This document shows, in pieces, positions 27,666 to 40,295 of a DNA stretch of 64,000 nt. Position 1 is the first letter of the stretch. The number at the start of each line of letters is the position of its first letter. The notes under the pieces are model-generated. The model was not told the DNA's origin, made no database searches, and saw nothing but the letters and a program-made list of their open reading frames with translations. The DNA comes from Datisca glomerata (lineage: Eukaryota > Streptophyta > Magnoliopsida > Cucurbitales > Datiscaceae). A program made the translations under genes and the position numbers. The stretch is taken from positions 186,001-250,000 of the forward strand of contig QANY01004000.1 of the NCBI GenBank assembly GCA_003255025.1, in the 5' to 3' direction.

Positions 27666-28970
27666 TTAAAAAATTTGGTACTTTTCTCATTTCTAAGAAA
27701 AGCAGAGGCTTTTTGTGCCATTTATTTAGAAATTTTTGTCCATCAATATATAGTTTAATTGTTTATCTGTCAGCGTCTGAATTTTCTTGATTGGAATCAA
27801 TCATGTCATGAAATAAAATTACAAAAAAATATATGGTTCTGATACAGGAGAGATCTTGATCTTAGATTATACGAGTCTCACAAGAGATCATTAATTGAGA
27901 GACCTATCACACAAATATCATAAAAAATTTATGAGATTTGTTACATCTTTTTTTATTGGGGAAAAAAAATTAAGAATTAGACCTTTGAGAAAAAGAAAAG
28001 ATGAAATAAAGACCTTGAGTTTTTAATAAAATTGAGTTTTTATAAGAGGACTAAATGGTCTTTTTAATTTAAATTCATTCTCTTGAATTTAGTGTCAACC
28101 TCAACTAGATCATGATCTAACACGATATAACTTAACTTTTTTAATCTGTAATATAATATCAAATTACATTTGAAAAAATATCATAGATTTGAATCTCATA
28201 ATTTTCATTTCATAGAGTCCTCCTAGGTAATTTCTCTTTTTATTATCTTTAATATTTATTACAACTTTGCATAATAACAAGACATTTTCTACAATTGATA
28301 CCTAAATTTTATGAGGAGATGGTTTGAATCACGATTGAGGGTAATTTTACACTCAAATCTCTGTAAATTATCTAATATTCATTGTAGAGAAGTGTTGATT
28401 AATTGGCATTTCACCTTTTTTTATTGAAGAAGACTGACTTGGATGGCAAAAGTCAAGAAATTGTTATTCCACTTACTAACTCAATCACAACAAGTCAAAA
28501 AAATTATAATAAAATAGATTTGAATGTTGCTGTAAGTTCACAAGGATACACCTAATGCATCTTTCCACATTATAGGTGATGATAACGTTATTTGGTTTAC
28601 CAAACACTATTTCTTCTTCAGACCAACAACTATATCATATAATAATATTACGATAAAAGCCAATAAAAAACTCAAATTTGAAAATTTCACATAATATATG
28701 TCTTACAAGAAATATTGTGTAAACATCTTCCTATGCTAAATAGCGTATAAAACTATTCTCTAATCTTCATCTGTATCGTGTTTTAAATTTGAGTCGTTAG
28801 AATTATTTTCTAACAGATTAAATAAGTTTGGTAGAATTATTTAATAAATTTTTTAAATATAAATTAAATTTTCATGCCGAGCTAATTTAGACTGTTATGG
28901 AAAGCAATCCTGAAAACTCTGAAAATTAAGAAATAATTAAGAAGTTGAACATTATTACCAATAAGGAATA
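27666..28970. other. Intergenic between convergent genes
   Basis: AT-rich sequence between the 3' ends of the X8 gene (plus) and the RING gene (minus). No open frame with a recognisable product. Confidence 0.5.
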
Positions 28971-29714
28971 TTATTGTCTCTCCAAATCTTCTGTACCGTC
29001 CTCTGCTTGGCTACAAGATTGAATTCTCCTTGATGATCTTTCTCTACTAAGCATTCTTCTGAAGGAGCTTAACCGTGAGCTCGAGCTTGAATTATTGACT
29101 TTAGACATAGATGATGAAGTTCCTTCCATACATGAAGAATTAGAGCAAACAGGTTCAATTACTGGAGCCGAAGGTGCCTCACGGGGCTCCGGCTGAAGCA
29201 GTTGCCTTGGCTCCGCCTCGGTACGACATATTGGACAAGTAGTGTGGGAGCTGAACCATTTGTCTATGCAGTCAGCATGAAAATTATGCGTACAATTTGG
29301 TAAAAGCCTAACCATTTCCTCATTCTCTAACATACTTAAACACACTGCACACTCTACTATGGTTGAGGTCTGGTGATCTTGACCATCCGTTTGTTTAAAA
29401 ACAAATAGAGGTAACGTTGCGATGACCGTCGGATCGAGCCCCGTCTTGGGTGGCTCGACGGAGGAGTTGACGTGAGTCGTCACGGTTAAGCCTAATTGAC
29501 GTAAGGCCATGCGGCGGCGTGCTTGACGTCTGAGAACATACCGAGCATAGAGGTGAAGCATAATGACAAGTACGACCACAACTGATAAAGATATAAGTGC
29601 TGTAAGCATAATCTTGCTGTTCAATTCGTAAGGATTTCTTGGAGGCCGGAGACGGTCGTAGACATGGCCATCGTCATCGTCGATGCCTACCGGGAATTGT
29701 GTGGAGGAAGACAT
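28971..29714 (-). CDS. ATL-family RING-H2 E3 ubiquitin ligase, membrane-bound
   Basis: Intronless, 247 residues. It has the ATL layout: an N-terminal transmembrane helix (about 35-57, IMLTALISLSVVVVLVIMLH) followed by basic residues, the GLD signature at 92-94 (TGLDPTVIATLPLFVFK), and a RING-H2 finger at 122-163 with the C3H2C3 ligands in CAVC, CTHNFHADC and CPIC, including the proline after the third pair region. The tail is Ser/Arg-rich. Such proteins transfer ubiquitin at endomembranes or the plasma membrane and often respond to defence or stress signals. An in-frame ATG at 29838-29840 would add 42 residues ahead of MSSSTQFPVG; the shorter start matches the family. Which ATL member it is cannot be fixed. 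Confidence 0.9.
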   Translation of the reverse strand: MSSSTQFPVGIDDDDGHVYDRLRPPRNPYELNSKIMLTALISLSVVVVLVIMLHLYARYVLRRQARRRMALRQLGLTVTTHVNSSVEPPKTGLDPTVIATLPLFVFKQTDGQDHQTSTIVECAVCLSMLENEEMVRLLPNCTHNFHADCIDKWFSSHTTCPICRTEAEPRQLLQPEPREAPSAPVIEPVCSNSSCMEGTSSSMSKVNNSSSSSRLSSFRRMLSRERSSRRIQSCSQAEDGTEDLERQ

Positions 29715-29840
29715 GAGGAGGAGGAGGTTAGCTGGTGGCTTTGGTGAGAAATGAGGAGGGAGGTTTATAAGTTTGGTGTTTCTTTGAGAAATAAGCAAAG
29801 AGGAGAACAAATAAGTAAATATGGGAGCCCCTGTTTTCAA

Positions 29841-32394
29841 GAGGTTGACCGTTGAACGTTTGACTTTGATATTCTTTACCTTCTCTATTCGTACTCTATT
29901 ATTTTTGGTATTTTCTTCGATTTAATTTTATTTAGCTTTTCAAAAACCTCAATCTAATTTGAACCCATTATTTTCTACTAGATTTTGAACAGATTTAGGC
30001 GATTGAAACAGATTTTATAGTTCAAATTTATAGAACAATATGTCTTCCTTATCAATCTAACATATAAGATGAGAAATTATAGAATAATACTATAAAAGAA
30101 TCCTTATGACATGATAATTTATATACCAGATGTCATGTACTAGATCAGCTCATAGCAATAATGAGGTGTCCTTCAAGCTACAAATTAGCGTGTGATGGGT
30201 GTCTAATGTGAGATTTTTCCACTAATACATATATATTTACAATTGACTTACATATAAAGACAGTTTTTGACATAAGAGACTGCAACTAATGTGAGCTCTC
30301 GAGTCAACAATAGAGACTTGTGGCAAACAAATCCAAAGCTATTTTCTTATATTCTCATTTAGGTAGTGGAGGATGGGGCTCTCTAGTCCTTACTTGGCCA
30401 ACGACTATCTTTATCAAGAAATGAATAACCACGAATTGTAGAAAATAATAAGGAAATTTTCCTTTGGTGTTGCTTTCCATGGATGAGGTCAGTGATTCTT
30501 TTATTTTCCCGTTTTCATACTCTATTCTCACGATCTCACACTCAATTTCAGTGACTAACAACCTTACCTTTAGAAAAGCTGTATTTGGAATTCACTTTCT
30601 CTAGTACTTCTATTGCCAGATTGGAACTATCCTTAGAAAGGGGAAACCATAGCATTTGGATGGAAAGCCAACAACAGAGCGTAGTTCATCAGTTCATTGT
30701 TCTGATTGAGATGGCCTAGAACTGAAATGAAACTCATCGAATGATCTAGAAGGCTAAATTGTCAGTAGTTGCACGCCGAGAAATCAAATCCAACTACCTA
30801 GAAACACAAGATGCAGTGTTTGTGTAATCACCACATATTCTTCAATGTTACCTTCAAGACACAGTTACTAACCGGATTAGGATTTAAGATTCGGGCAGAT
30901 TGTGAATCGTGGATTTGATGAAATCCCGATTGGGATCAAAATGACATCATTACCCCTCATTTGTTAATTAAAAAAATAATTTTTATTCCAAATATTTGTC
31001 TTCTCTCTCTCATGCCGCCCCTTTATTATTCACTTCAGCTTTCTCAAAAACTGCATGTTCATTGATCAAACCATTAATTTTATTTAGAGATTTTCTGAAT
31101 GATTCTTAGCAATTTCTTAGGGTCCTTTTATGTTTTATGAAGTTTTGAGTTGTATCTACTCAATATAAACTCAAGGGTCCTTGAATTAGTAAATGTCTAA
31201 ATGACAAAATTCATTGTCAAAATTATTAGTTTTAGCTCAATATTTAATTGTTCTATGGAGTGTTGATTTTCATGGTACCTTTTATATTTTTCATCTTGAT
31301 TTTGATAATAAGAATTACCTCAAGATGGATGGAAATTTTGTACTTTACTCACCTAATAATGATATTCAAACCTTATACTTAGCAATTTTAATAATCAAGT
31401 AACAAAATACATTACTATCTAATAACTATTGTAAAAGAATATTCTTCATTGAATGGAAATTAAGTAAAACAACATATTCAACCTAATCCAAATCCTGAAT
31501 CCATTAGTTAATAAACACAAACTTTTGAATCCAAATCATAAATCGTAACAGTTAGTAGAATCAAAATTTAAATCCTGAATCTAAATCTCGAATCTAATTT
31601 TGAATTTGAATCCCTAATCTATATTTTGAATCCGAATCTGAATCCAGATTCTAAATTTAAATTCATTTGATAAACGTGTTAGTCTCTTGAGACTCATTTT
31701 TTTGTTATTTTTTTTTATAATCGTACAACCCTAAGCCTTTGGCTTATAATATATATGTACTCTTCTAACAAAGAATGCTTGCATAATTTAGACCACTAAA
31801 ATTATTTTGAGCCATCTAAGCTTAATCTGATTTTTTTTAAAAATGTTTAACTTAAGGAAGAATTATAAAAATGACTAACTTTACAACTCAAACTGCAAAA
31901 ATGAATGAAAGTTTTTTTGGCTCAATTAGGCAAATATGTCACTATGTGAAATAAAGGAAAATATGGTTCAAAAAGTTGTAATTTACACAAATGATCGAAT
32001 TTTATAATGACCAATTTTTAAACTTAAAAAACATTGTAAATAGATGAAATTGTCCTCACTAATAAGTGACGAAAATCACATTATTCGTGTAACAACCCCA
32101 ACACAAAATGTTACGTAGTTTATAGATATACTTTATGGTATATAATAATATATTGTGATGTATTTTTTAGAATGTATTTAATATAGTATATAAACATGAA
32201 TGAATGGTACATAATTATATATTGTGTTATACAGTATCGTATATCTTTGGTTATATAATATACAGACATATATGTTATAGTATATATTTACATACTATGT
32301 TATGCAGTTTTTGGTCTACAATTTTGTAGTATATATACAAAATTTTGTAGTATATTTACTGTAGTATTTTTTTATTTACCATCAATATATCGTA

Positions 32395-32427
<33 letters not shown>

Positions 32428-33963
32428 TTATATACCATCCGATACTATACCCCTTCCCACACCCAAGCCAGGCCCCTCCTTCATTCCTCTCACTCGAAAA
32501 CCAGAAATAGAGAGAGGAAGAGAATTGTTACATAAAAAAGGAAGGAAGATTAACATACCTGATCTGTATCTCCCTCTGTTTTACTCTATTTTCTAGAGAT
32601 AAACCAGTGTATTTTCTATATTCTGCAGATTTCTCGTACTTAAGATTTGTTATTTGGTATAATATTATGCACTATGTGTACGCAACTATATACTACATAA
32701 TTATATACTATATAATCACATATTATTTTGTATGTTATTGTAACTTATTGATTGGTATTATTTTTTTTATTTTTTAAATTACATGTTATTGTTATTTGTT
32801 TGTTCTTAAATGCAAGATGATTAATAATCCATAGTATGTCTTTATGATGCAAGTAGATGAAGTGAGAAATTGAAGTCAAGTTTGTTGTGTCAATGAGAAT
32901 GTCCAACACCAAGTTTAATATCACTGTTAAAACTTTTCAATAGTGTATATTTATATATGCATAATATAATACCATATATATGTAGAAACCATAATTAAAG
33001 TACAAAAACGTTCACACATTTTAAACAAGAAGTTTTATATTAATCATTATATAGTTATTATAGATTCTCAAATCATTTCAATCAATCATTTAATTATAAA
33101 ATAATATCATTCATTCAAAATTATATACATTATATATTTATGTACTTGTAGTATACTGTCATATACTCATCACTTGAAAAATAATTATGAAACATTATAT
33201 ACATCATCATAAAATCAGTATTAGTCCTTAAAATCATTTCAAATTATACTTCTATCATAAAATAATATCATTCATTACAAAATTCTTATATATCGTCAAA
33301 AAGTTTACTATCCGTCATCATATCAACAATATCCATCATAATTGGCATGGAAACTGACTACATAAAAATATATTGTCAGTATATAATATATACTATAAGT
33401 TCATAGTTATAATCAAAAGTTATTTCATCATGTATATAATAATATACTATGAGTACAAAAAAATATACTATCAATATGTAAATATAATATTGTCTATAAT
33501 TATATGCCTATAGTATATTGTTATATACTATATGCCATTAATTACAAAAATATGCAGAAAACAATACACACACAAAATTTGTAGAAAATGAAAATTTCTT
33601 TTGTCACTGTCTATAATAGAAAAATTGTAGAAAACATAAATGAAACTTAAAATCCCTAAACTCTAAAATTAGATATGACATTCAAACTTATATTCTTGAA
33701 CAATTTTGCAACCAAATGTCATAAAAGAGAAATCCAAATCAAACACTTTTGACCGCGAGACGAAACCAAAATCAACAAAAAAATATTCTGTTATTTATAT
33801 TATAGATATGAAGGAATAACAAATTAGAGAAGAAGATCAAAAGCTGAAATCAGAAAAGCTCAAAATATGTTATACCATTGACGTATAAAGAAAGAAAAAC
33901 ACGAAGAAGTTGCAAAGAAAGACATGAAGAAGAAGGAAGAAAAACCTAAAATAAAAAAACCAG
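29841..33963. other. Intergenic, AT-rich, no confident gene
   Basis: No complete gene seen. 31480-31670 is rich in degenerate GAATC/AATCC repeats. 32100-33560 is low-complexity with many TATAGTATA-type motifs and a TA microsatellite at 32398-32421. A short plus-strand frame at 31214-31402 contains KMDGNFVLY, resembling a bulb-lectin motif (see findings). A minus-strand stretch at 30355-30660 has charged protein-like sequence in two frames that I do not recognise. Confidence 0.45.
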
Positions 33964-34145
33964 TTATAATAAGGATTATTTGGATAAATATACCCTTTTG
34001 AATTTGGTAAAATAAGTTTAGACCCTTTTTTGAAAATAAAAAATTTTATACTCCTAGCCCACTTACTTCACATCACTACTTGCAATCTCTATTTCTTCAT
34101 CATTTTTTTTTCTTTTCCAATACACGTCTAATCAATTTAATAATC

Positions 34146-34173
34146 TCTTCTTCTTCTTCTTCTTCTTCTTCTT
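34146..34173. repeat. CTT microsatellite in left arm
   Basis: About nine CTT units in the left inverted arm. The right arm holds the complementary GAA tract, much expanded. Confidence 0.9.
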
Positions 34174-34199
34174 TCTTTTTCAATGAAACTTCGTTTAAA

Positions 34200-35360
34200 T
34201 TTGAAGAGTTCAAGTAATTTTTTATGACTTCTTGAATTTTTCAAGTAGTTATTTTTTATCAATCAACACATATATATCAGGCAACTACTTGAAAAGATAA
34301 AGTAGTTATTTATGACTACTTGAACTCTTTAACTAGTTGTTTATGATTACTTGAAGGGTTCAAGTAGTTATTTTTTCTGTTAGCAGTTATCCACATATCA
34401 GGTGACTATTTGAAGAGTTCAAATAGCTTTTTATGGCTACTTGAATAGTTCAAGTAATTTTTTATAACAACTTGAGTCTTTTTTGCGTACTCGAAGGGTT
34501 TAAATAGTTTTTTTTTCAGCAATTTCTCATACACCAGTTGACTACTTGAAGGGTTCAAGTAGCGTTTTATGACTACTTGAAGGGTTCAAGTAACTTTTTA
34601 TGACTACTTGAAGGGTTCAAGTAACTTTTTATGACTACTTGAAGGATTCAAGTAGGTTTTTATAACTAATTGAACATTTTTTTGCGTCCAAAAAATAGGA
34701 GAAAATAAATATTGAGTACTCGAAGGGTTCAAGTAGTCGTAAAAGCTACTTGAACCTTTCAAGTACTTAATGTAATGTTTATTTTCTCTTATTTTTTTGG
34801 ACGCAAAAAGGGTTCAAGTAGTTTTTTCAGTCAATTACTCATACATCAGGTAACTACTTAATGAGTTCAAGTAATTATTTATCTTGAACCTTTTAAGTAG
34901 TTATTTTTTATTTGGTCAGTTAGCAACTCAAACACGAGGTGACTACTTGAATGATTCAAGTAGTTTTTTATGACTATTTGAACATTTTTTACGTTTAAAA
35001 TAATAAGAGAAAATGAATGTTGAGTATTTGAAGGGTTCAAGTAGCTTTTTATGACTACCTGAACCCTTCAAATACTCAACGTTCTTTTTCTCCTATTTTT
35101 TACGCAAAAAAGACTCAAGTTGTTATAAAAAACTACTTGAACTCTTCAAGTAGTCATAAAAAATTATTTGAACCATTTCAAATAGTCACATGGTATATGA
35201 GTAATTGCCAATAAAAAAAATACTTGAAGGGTTCAAGTAGTCGTAAACAACTATCTGAATGGTTCAAGTAACCACCTGGTGTATGCGTGTTGACTGATAA
35301 AAAAATAACTACTTGAAGAGTTCAAGTAGTCATGAAAAATTACTTGAACCTTTTAAGTTT
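34200..35360. repeat. Array of TACTTGAA..TTCAAGTA palindromes
   Basis: Dozens of copies of a roughly 19-21 bp palindrome (CTACTTGAAGGGTTCAAGTAG) are spaced by TTTTTATGA-like linkers, giving a unit of about 31 bp in the clearest stretch (34555-34660). Orientation of the GGG loop flips along the array, and larger inverted units centre near 34740 and 35050. The whole array can fold at several scales. Confidence 0.9.
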
Positions 35361-35376
35361 TAAAAGAAGTTACATT

Positions 35377-35490
35377 GAAGAAGAAGAAGAAGAAGAAGAA
35401 GGAGAAGAAGAAGAAGAAGAAGGAGGAGAAGAAGAAGAAGAAGGAGAAGAAGAAGAAGGAGAAGAAGAAGAAGAAGAAGGAGAAGAAGAA
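35377..35490. repeat. GAA/GGA microsatellite in right arm
   Basis: About 114 bp of GAA units broken by GGA. It produces glutamate-rich and serine-rich open frames on the two strands, which are artefacts. Confidence 0.95.
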
Positions 35491-35677
35491 ATTATTAAAT
35501 TGATTAGACATGTGTATTGAAAAAGAAAAAGAAATGATGAAGAAAGAGAGAGATTACAAGTGATGATGTGAAATTGGTGGGTCATGAGCATAAAGTTTCT
35601 TATTTTCAGAAAAAGATATAAAATTCTTTAGCCTAATTTAAAAAGGGTATATTTATCTAAATAACATTTATAATAAG

Positions 35678-37945
35678 AGTATAAAAGTAAAATAACAAAG
35701 ATATCTTAACTACCTAATATTTTTCACCTCAATTTCAGTCATATATAAAAAGTAACTAAAAAGGACATTTAAACAAAAGTAATACTTAAACTAGATTAAA
35801 TACTTAATTTTCCCAAACCTTTGACTAATCTAATAATAATCTAAAAAACAATGTTAATTACATTTTTAGCATGACCAAATACTAAACGCAAAAGGCCATG
35901 TACTTCATCCAGTTGGCCCATGAAGTGGAACATTAAGAAAAATTTAGGAACTAGGAATTGTAGGGCTTAACCACGAGAGGATCCCTTCCAGAAATTCTCG
36001 AAGGCCAAGGCAAAACCAAGGCCTAAGAGAGGGTTTGGAAATAGTTTTCAACCAGCAATAGACGCGCCTCGGTTAGAACCTCACTAGCTGCGTCATTGCC
36101 CCAAGCGCAAAGATGCTTTCTCATCTCGCTCGTCTTCTTTCTTATAAGCCTTTTTTTAAAATTTTATTCTTCATAGCTAACTGGTGTGGGACGAGCATAT
36201 TATTTGAAGCTGAAACATAGCCAATAGGCATTAGCTGCTAAACTATTCTGGCTTAAAGTAGATAAGAAAAACAAACTACTGGCTTTGTACGTGACTAATA
36301 ATGACGTTTCTACACTCAAATAATTCATTTGGAGACTTCTATTAGATTCCAACGAAATTACAGAACATATAGTGGTGCTTGCCTAAGGCCCTAGTGATCA
36401 TGGATGCATAACATTGGCATTAATTTAGAAAGTGGTAGCAATATAGAGTTGCACTAAGGATTAAATAGAGCTGTGTAGTGGATTCAATTGTTGAAATAGG
36501 GAGAAAAAGAGTGATTCATCACAACGTTAAGGTTATAAGTGCTTACTTTTGCAAAGATGGTGGATGGATTTGCAGGAAATCTTTTTTGTAGCTAAAATCT
36601 AGCGAGTAATATGGCATTGGGATTGGTCAGCAGATTCTTGCGCATAAGAGTAGACAAGAAGCTCAAAGACAAATAGCACGAATAGATTGAGACATTACCA
36701 AAGAGCCTGATGCTTAATCAGAAATTTGGTGAAGATGCGTAGAATAACTCTAAGGTCATACTGGACATGCCTTAAATGACGGTGAAGTATGGTATATGTA
36801 TATGGAGAAATTCACTCTTGACGAGGACCTTGATATGACTAGTGTCAAATACCGTCAAATTATATTTAGTGGTTTGGTGACTACGTTTAATGCAACCAGA
36901 TGACTTGGCGTAAAAAATACAGCAATGGAACAATGTTGATCGGTGATCGATGCTTTACCGAAACAACTTTCAGTCTGCCATGTGTAAAGGGTTTATGCCA
37001 ACGCAGTAATGAGTTTGTTAACGTGTAAAGCGTTATGCTAACGTAATTACGATTTTGACATGTAAAGAGCGATTTTTGATCTAGCTAGTGTGGTGTCCAG
37101 CTGAGATTTCCAGGGAATACTTTGTGAAGCTATTCTAGTGGATAGTCTTGGATTGCTATAGACCAAAGGGTACAAGGTTGGCGACGTGAAGTTCTAGACA
37201 CTTGACTTGCATCCAGAAATCCTCAGGATGAAAGAATCACCGACCACATCCATCATAAGACTTGTTGATGCCGAAAATCTCATCATTACGAATACATGCT
37301 CTCCCCTTAGCGACTATAGGTCTTCTCGATCTGGATATCTGCAAAACACAAACAAAAAACCCAAAGAACGAGTTGAACTGGGGGTGGTTTTCTCATCTAA
37401 GAGTCTCTAATGTCTAAGTCAATATTCTGATAAAAATTTGACAGAGTTTTTTAAGGGGAGAGTTGATTACCTTCTTCTAGAGTAGATGAGGCATTTATAC
37501 ATGAAGTCTTGTGGGAGGAGACGTGTCGAAAAAGCCTGATGACGTGACGGTTATTCCTTGATTCGACTAGTTAGAGGTGGCATTTTAATGCCCTTGTCCC
37601 CGAGTTGACATAAAAGAATATGTATTAAATGTTGATATGCCCCCGATCATACCGAACGTGGATGAGGTGATCGATTGGGGCTGATTTGATACCCTGTTAT
37701 GGCGATTGGCCTTGGTAGGTGTTCAGATCAAATAGGAGGACGCCACGCGAAGTATCACTTTCAACGGGTAATGATAATGCTAACACAGAGCTAGCCGAGC
37801 TCTTTCAGCATACCTCTTTCCTCTTGTTATTTGTCTGCTTCGGTCAGTGCAGCATGGGCTCGTTGGACACTGACCTGGCTAGGTTCTCTTCCTTCCTTCG
37901 GGAACTTGGGCCCCAATTCCTTTTCCTGGCGTAAAAACTCTACGC
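35678..37945. other. Intergenic, probable transposon debris
   Basis: No convincing gene. Irregular repeats of a GTGTAAAG..TTATGC.AACG motif occur at 36970-37070. From about 37440 onward the composition and the downstream CCTATAAATAAGACAT element look like an LTR end, but no partner LTR was found in the window. Confidence 0.4.
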
Positions 37946-38068
37946 GACATGACACGTGGTGTCATGTCATGGTAGTCAGGGAATGCTCATAACAAGACTT
38001 TATTTTAAGATTGTATGTTAGGATTTTTGAAACCTATAAATAAGACATATAATTGTAAAATGGAATTA
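37946..38068. repeat. Direct duplication, copy A
   Basis: About 123 bp containing GTGGTGTCATGTCAT and GGATTTTTGAAACCTATAAATAAGACAT. It is repeated at 39402-39545. CTATAAATA is TATA-like, so the unit may come from an LTR promoter. Confidence 0.75.
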
Positions 38069-38076
38069 ACTCGTGG

Positions 38077-39401
38077 TAGATGTGTGCACGATTCGGTTCG
38101 ATCGATTAATAAGGCATTTTTGTAGTGAACCGAATTCACCGGTTTCCTATTTAACGAAACTCAAATTGAACCCAAACCGAACTGGTGTAACCATCTAAAC
38201 TGAACTGAATATAACCGAAGTAATCGGTTCAGTTTGGTTACTTGTAATCGCTTCAGCTGCACCTATAACTTCTTAAACAACAATAATTTTTGGACAAGGG
38301 ACTGAGGGAGACAATGGTTGTCGAAAGGGAGAGGAAAGAAAATGGAGGCGCGAGGTGAGTGTTAGGATTTTTGTTTAGGCGTTTGGTTAATTGGTTTTAA
38401 TTTGAGTTTTGATTTTTTTTTTACTTTAACTCAATAACAATAATTAATAATATAAAATATATATTAAAAAATGATTGTTGTTATACCTGTTTTTCAACTA
38501 TGTAGAAAGACCTTTAAGGACAATAAAATAGGGTCTTAGGGAAGCCAGTTCAGCCCCCGCCCAGGTCCATGGAGTACTAAGGACTCTCGGTAAGGGGTGT
38601 ACCCAGGCCCAAATATCTTTCAGATAAAACACCTAAGGAGTCTTGGCAGAGAGAGGAGGACATGAGGGCGGGAAACATCACGCCTTAGTTTAAATTCGAC
38701 TCCTAGGCAAAGGTAGAAGTATGCAGGTGTCATCGAATACATTTAATACACCTAAACCAATCAGATGGCATAGAATGATAAAAGGCATGAAGCTCAGCAT
38801 CCAAGGTATCAGTCAACCTGTGCCAAACATAGTGTCATCATAAGCATTTAATACCGTTGGTCCAATGGGAGTTGAGGAAGTGCATAGGGTGGTACGAGGA
38901 CAGGCTGTCCTAACACCACCCGAGGTCATCACCTTTTACTTCGTACCTCACCAAGCCAATAAGATAAGCTAAAATGTGGGGTTGGTCCGAGGAAGCATCC
39001 TATTGGACGGAAGGCCTGTCACAGTACGGATGTCAACCCAGCTTCAGACCAACCCTCCACTATAAATATCTTAGTAAATGCATTTCAACGGGTACGTAAT
39101 AACTTCGAACTACTTCTCTACTTACCTATCCTCCATCCCTTACTGACTTAAGTTTCGGAGGGGTAAGAAGGAGACCACCCCCTTCAACCTTGGTCTCCTA
39201 CTTACTTTCCTCCATTGCAGGTGTGAAGAAAGAAAGGTGGAGAGAGATATTGTTGGCCTGATCTCTTCCTGAGATTTAGTCGTCAACAGTTGTAATCAGT
39301 TCGAACCGATTACAGAGTTATTAAGAAAAATAACCGAATAAAAAATGTGGTTATTAAAAATAACCGAACTGGTCGGTTCGAAAAAAATTTGCATACCCCT
39401 A
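38077..39401. mobile_element. hAT-type MITE, AACCGAAC family, copy 2 (split by a solo LTR)
   Basis: It opens TAGATGTGTGCACGATTCGG and closes GCATACCCCTA, flanked by ACTCGTGG (38069-38076) and AATCGTGG (39402-39409), an 8-bp duplication with one mismatch. The interior has the family's GGTTCGGTT-rich sequence on both sides of an 810-bp insertion. Confidence 0.75.
38479..39288. mobile_element. Solo LTR inside MITE copy 2
   Basis: 810 bp beginning TGTTATACCTG and ending GTCGTCAACA, flanked by ATTGT (38474-38478) and GTTGT (39289-39293), a 5-bp duplication with one mismatch. It holds a CACTATAAATAT box near 39058. No internal retrotransposon genes, so it is the product of LTR-LTR recombination. 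Confidence 0.7.
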
Positions 39402-39545
39402 AATCGTGGTGTCATGTCATTGATAGTAAGAGAATGTCCATAAGAAGTTTTTATTTCAGGGATTGTCCGTAAGAAGTTTTTATTTTAAGGTTGTGTGCTA
39501 GGATTTTTGAAACCTATAAATAAGACATAAAATTATAAACGGAAT
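39402..39545. repeat. Direct duplication, copy B
   Basis: Second copy of the 37946-38068 unit, with an extra small internal repeat of GTCC.TAAGAAGTTTTTATTT. The MITE was inserted at its first bases. Confidence 0.75.
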
Positions 39546-40295
39546 TAGATTACTTCTCTCAATGATATATCGATTTTCAGAGCATTCTCTATTAACTAGT
39601 CGATTCTAGAATGATTTCCTTGTGGATTCAAAAGTGTGTTTCCTCTAAGACAATAAATGTTACAAAAATGAACTTCATATGTCAGCCATAACCTTTATAT
39701 TATGGCTGTGCCAAAAAAAACCCATGCATTCAATGCATATTCAATAAGCAACACCAAATGTTGAAGATAAGAATTCCTCCTGCATGCTCACACAGAGAAA
39801 AAGGAGCAGGCTTAATTGCTTCAACAAAGCCATAAGATTAAGATGAATTCATATTCATTTATAAATCCAGCATATCAAAACAGAGTTGAGCTGATAGTGC
39901 TCACTTAATAACCAAATTAACTCAGTACAAAAATAAGCCATGTGAATCAAGCTAAAAGACGATAGAACAGTATCAGTTATTGAATACCAAGCAGATACTT
40001 TCTTCCCAACGCGGTTCTACAATCTCTTCTTCTTTCTCTTCAATTTCATTCATATCCAGTTGTACTGTGAAAAGAAGTATCTATTAATTGGGTTACGCAA
40101 TAATTTAAGCATTTTCAACATGAAATTCAGTATCGTTTTAAAAACAACTCATCTTGATAGGAAAATTTACCGTTGAACTGAAATTTCACTGTTCAAGCAT
40201 GCATCTTTTGATTATTTTATTCCTGGAAACAATAAAATAAGAAGAAAAGTACCTAATGGACGAAGAACAAACGTATGCTCCGATTTCGAGCTGAA
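39546..40295. other. Intergenic and TCP gene 3' region
   Basis: Downstream of the minus-strand TCP gene. A minus-strand AATAAA (40216-40221) lies about 75 bp after the stop and could end the transcript. No other gene seen. Confidence 0.4.

Larger units (their letters stand above)
33974..35667. mobile_element. Mutator-like foldback element with palindromic core
   Basis: The ends are long inverted repeats of about 220-250 bp (left 33974 to about 34200, right about 35490-35667) sharing ATTT.GATAAATATACCCTTTT, the CATCA.TT.CTT block and ACACATGTCTAATCAATTTAATAA-like sequence. The direct repeat TTATAATAAG is present at 33964-33973 and 35668-35677, fitting the 9-10 bp duplication of Mutator-like elements. 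The interior has no transposase, only short palindromic repeats and CTT/GAA microsatellites, so it is non-autonomous. Confidence 0.7.

Noticed and set aside
35332..35591. Glutamate-rich (plus) and serine-rich (minus) open frames
   Set aside because: Both are direct readings of the GAA/GGA microsatellite in the foldback element's right arm.
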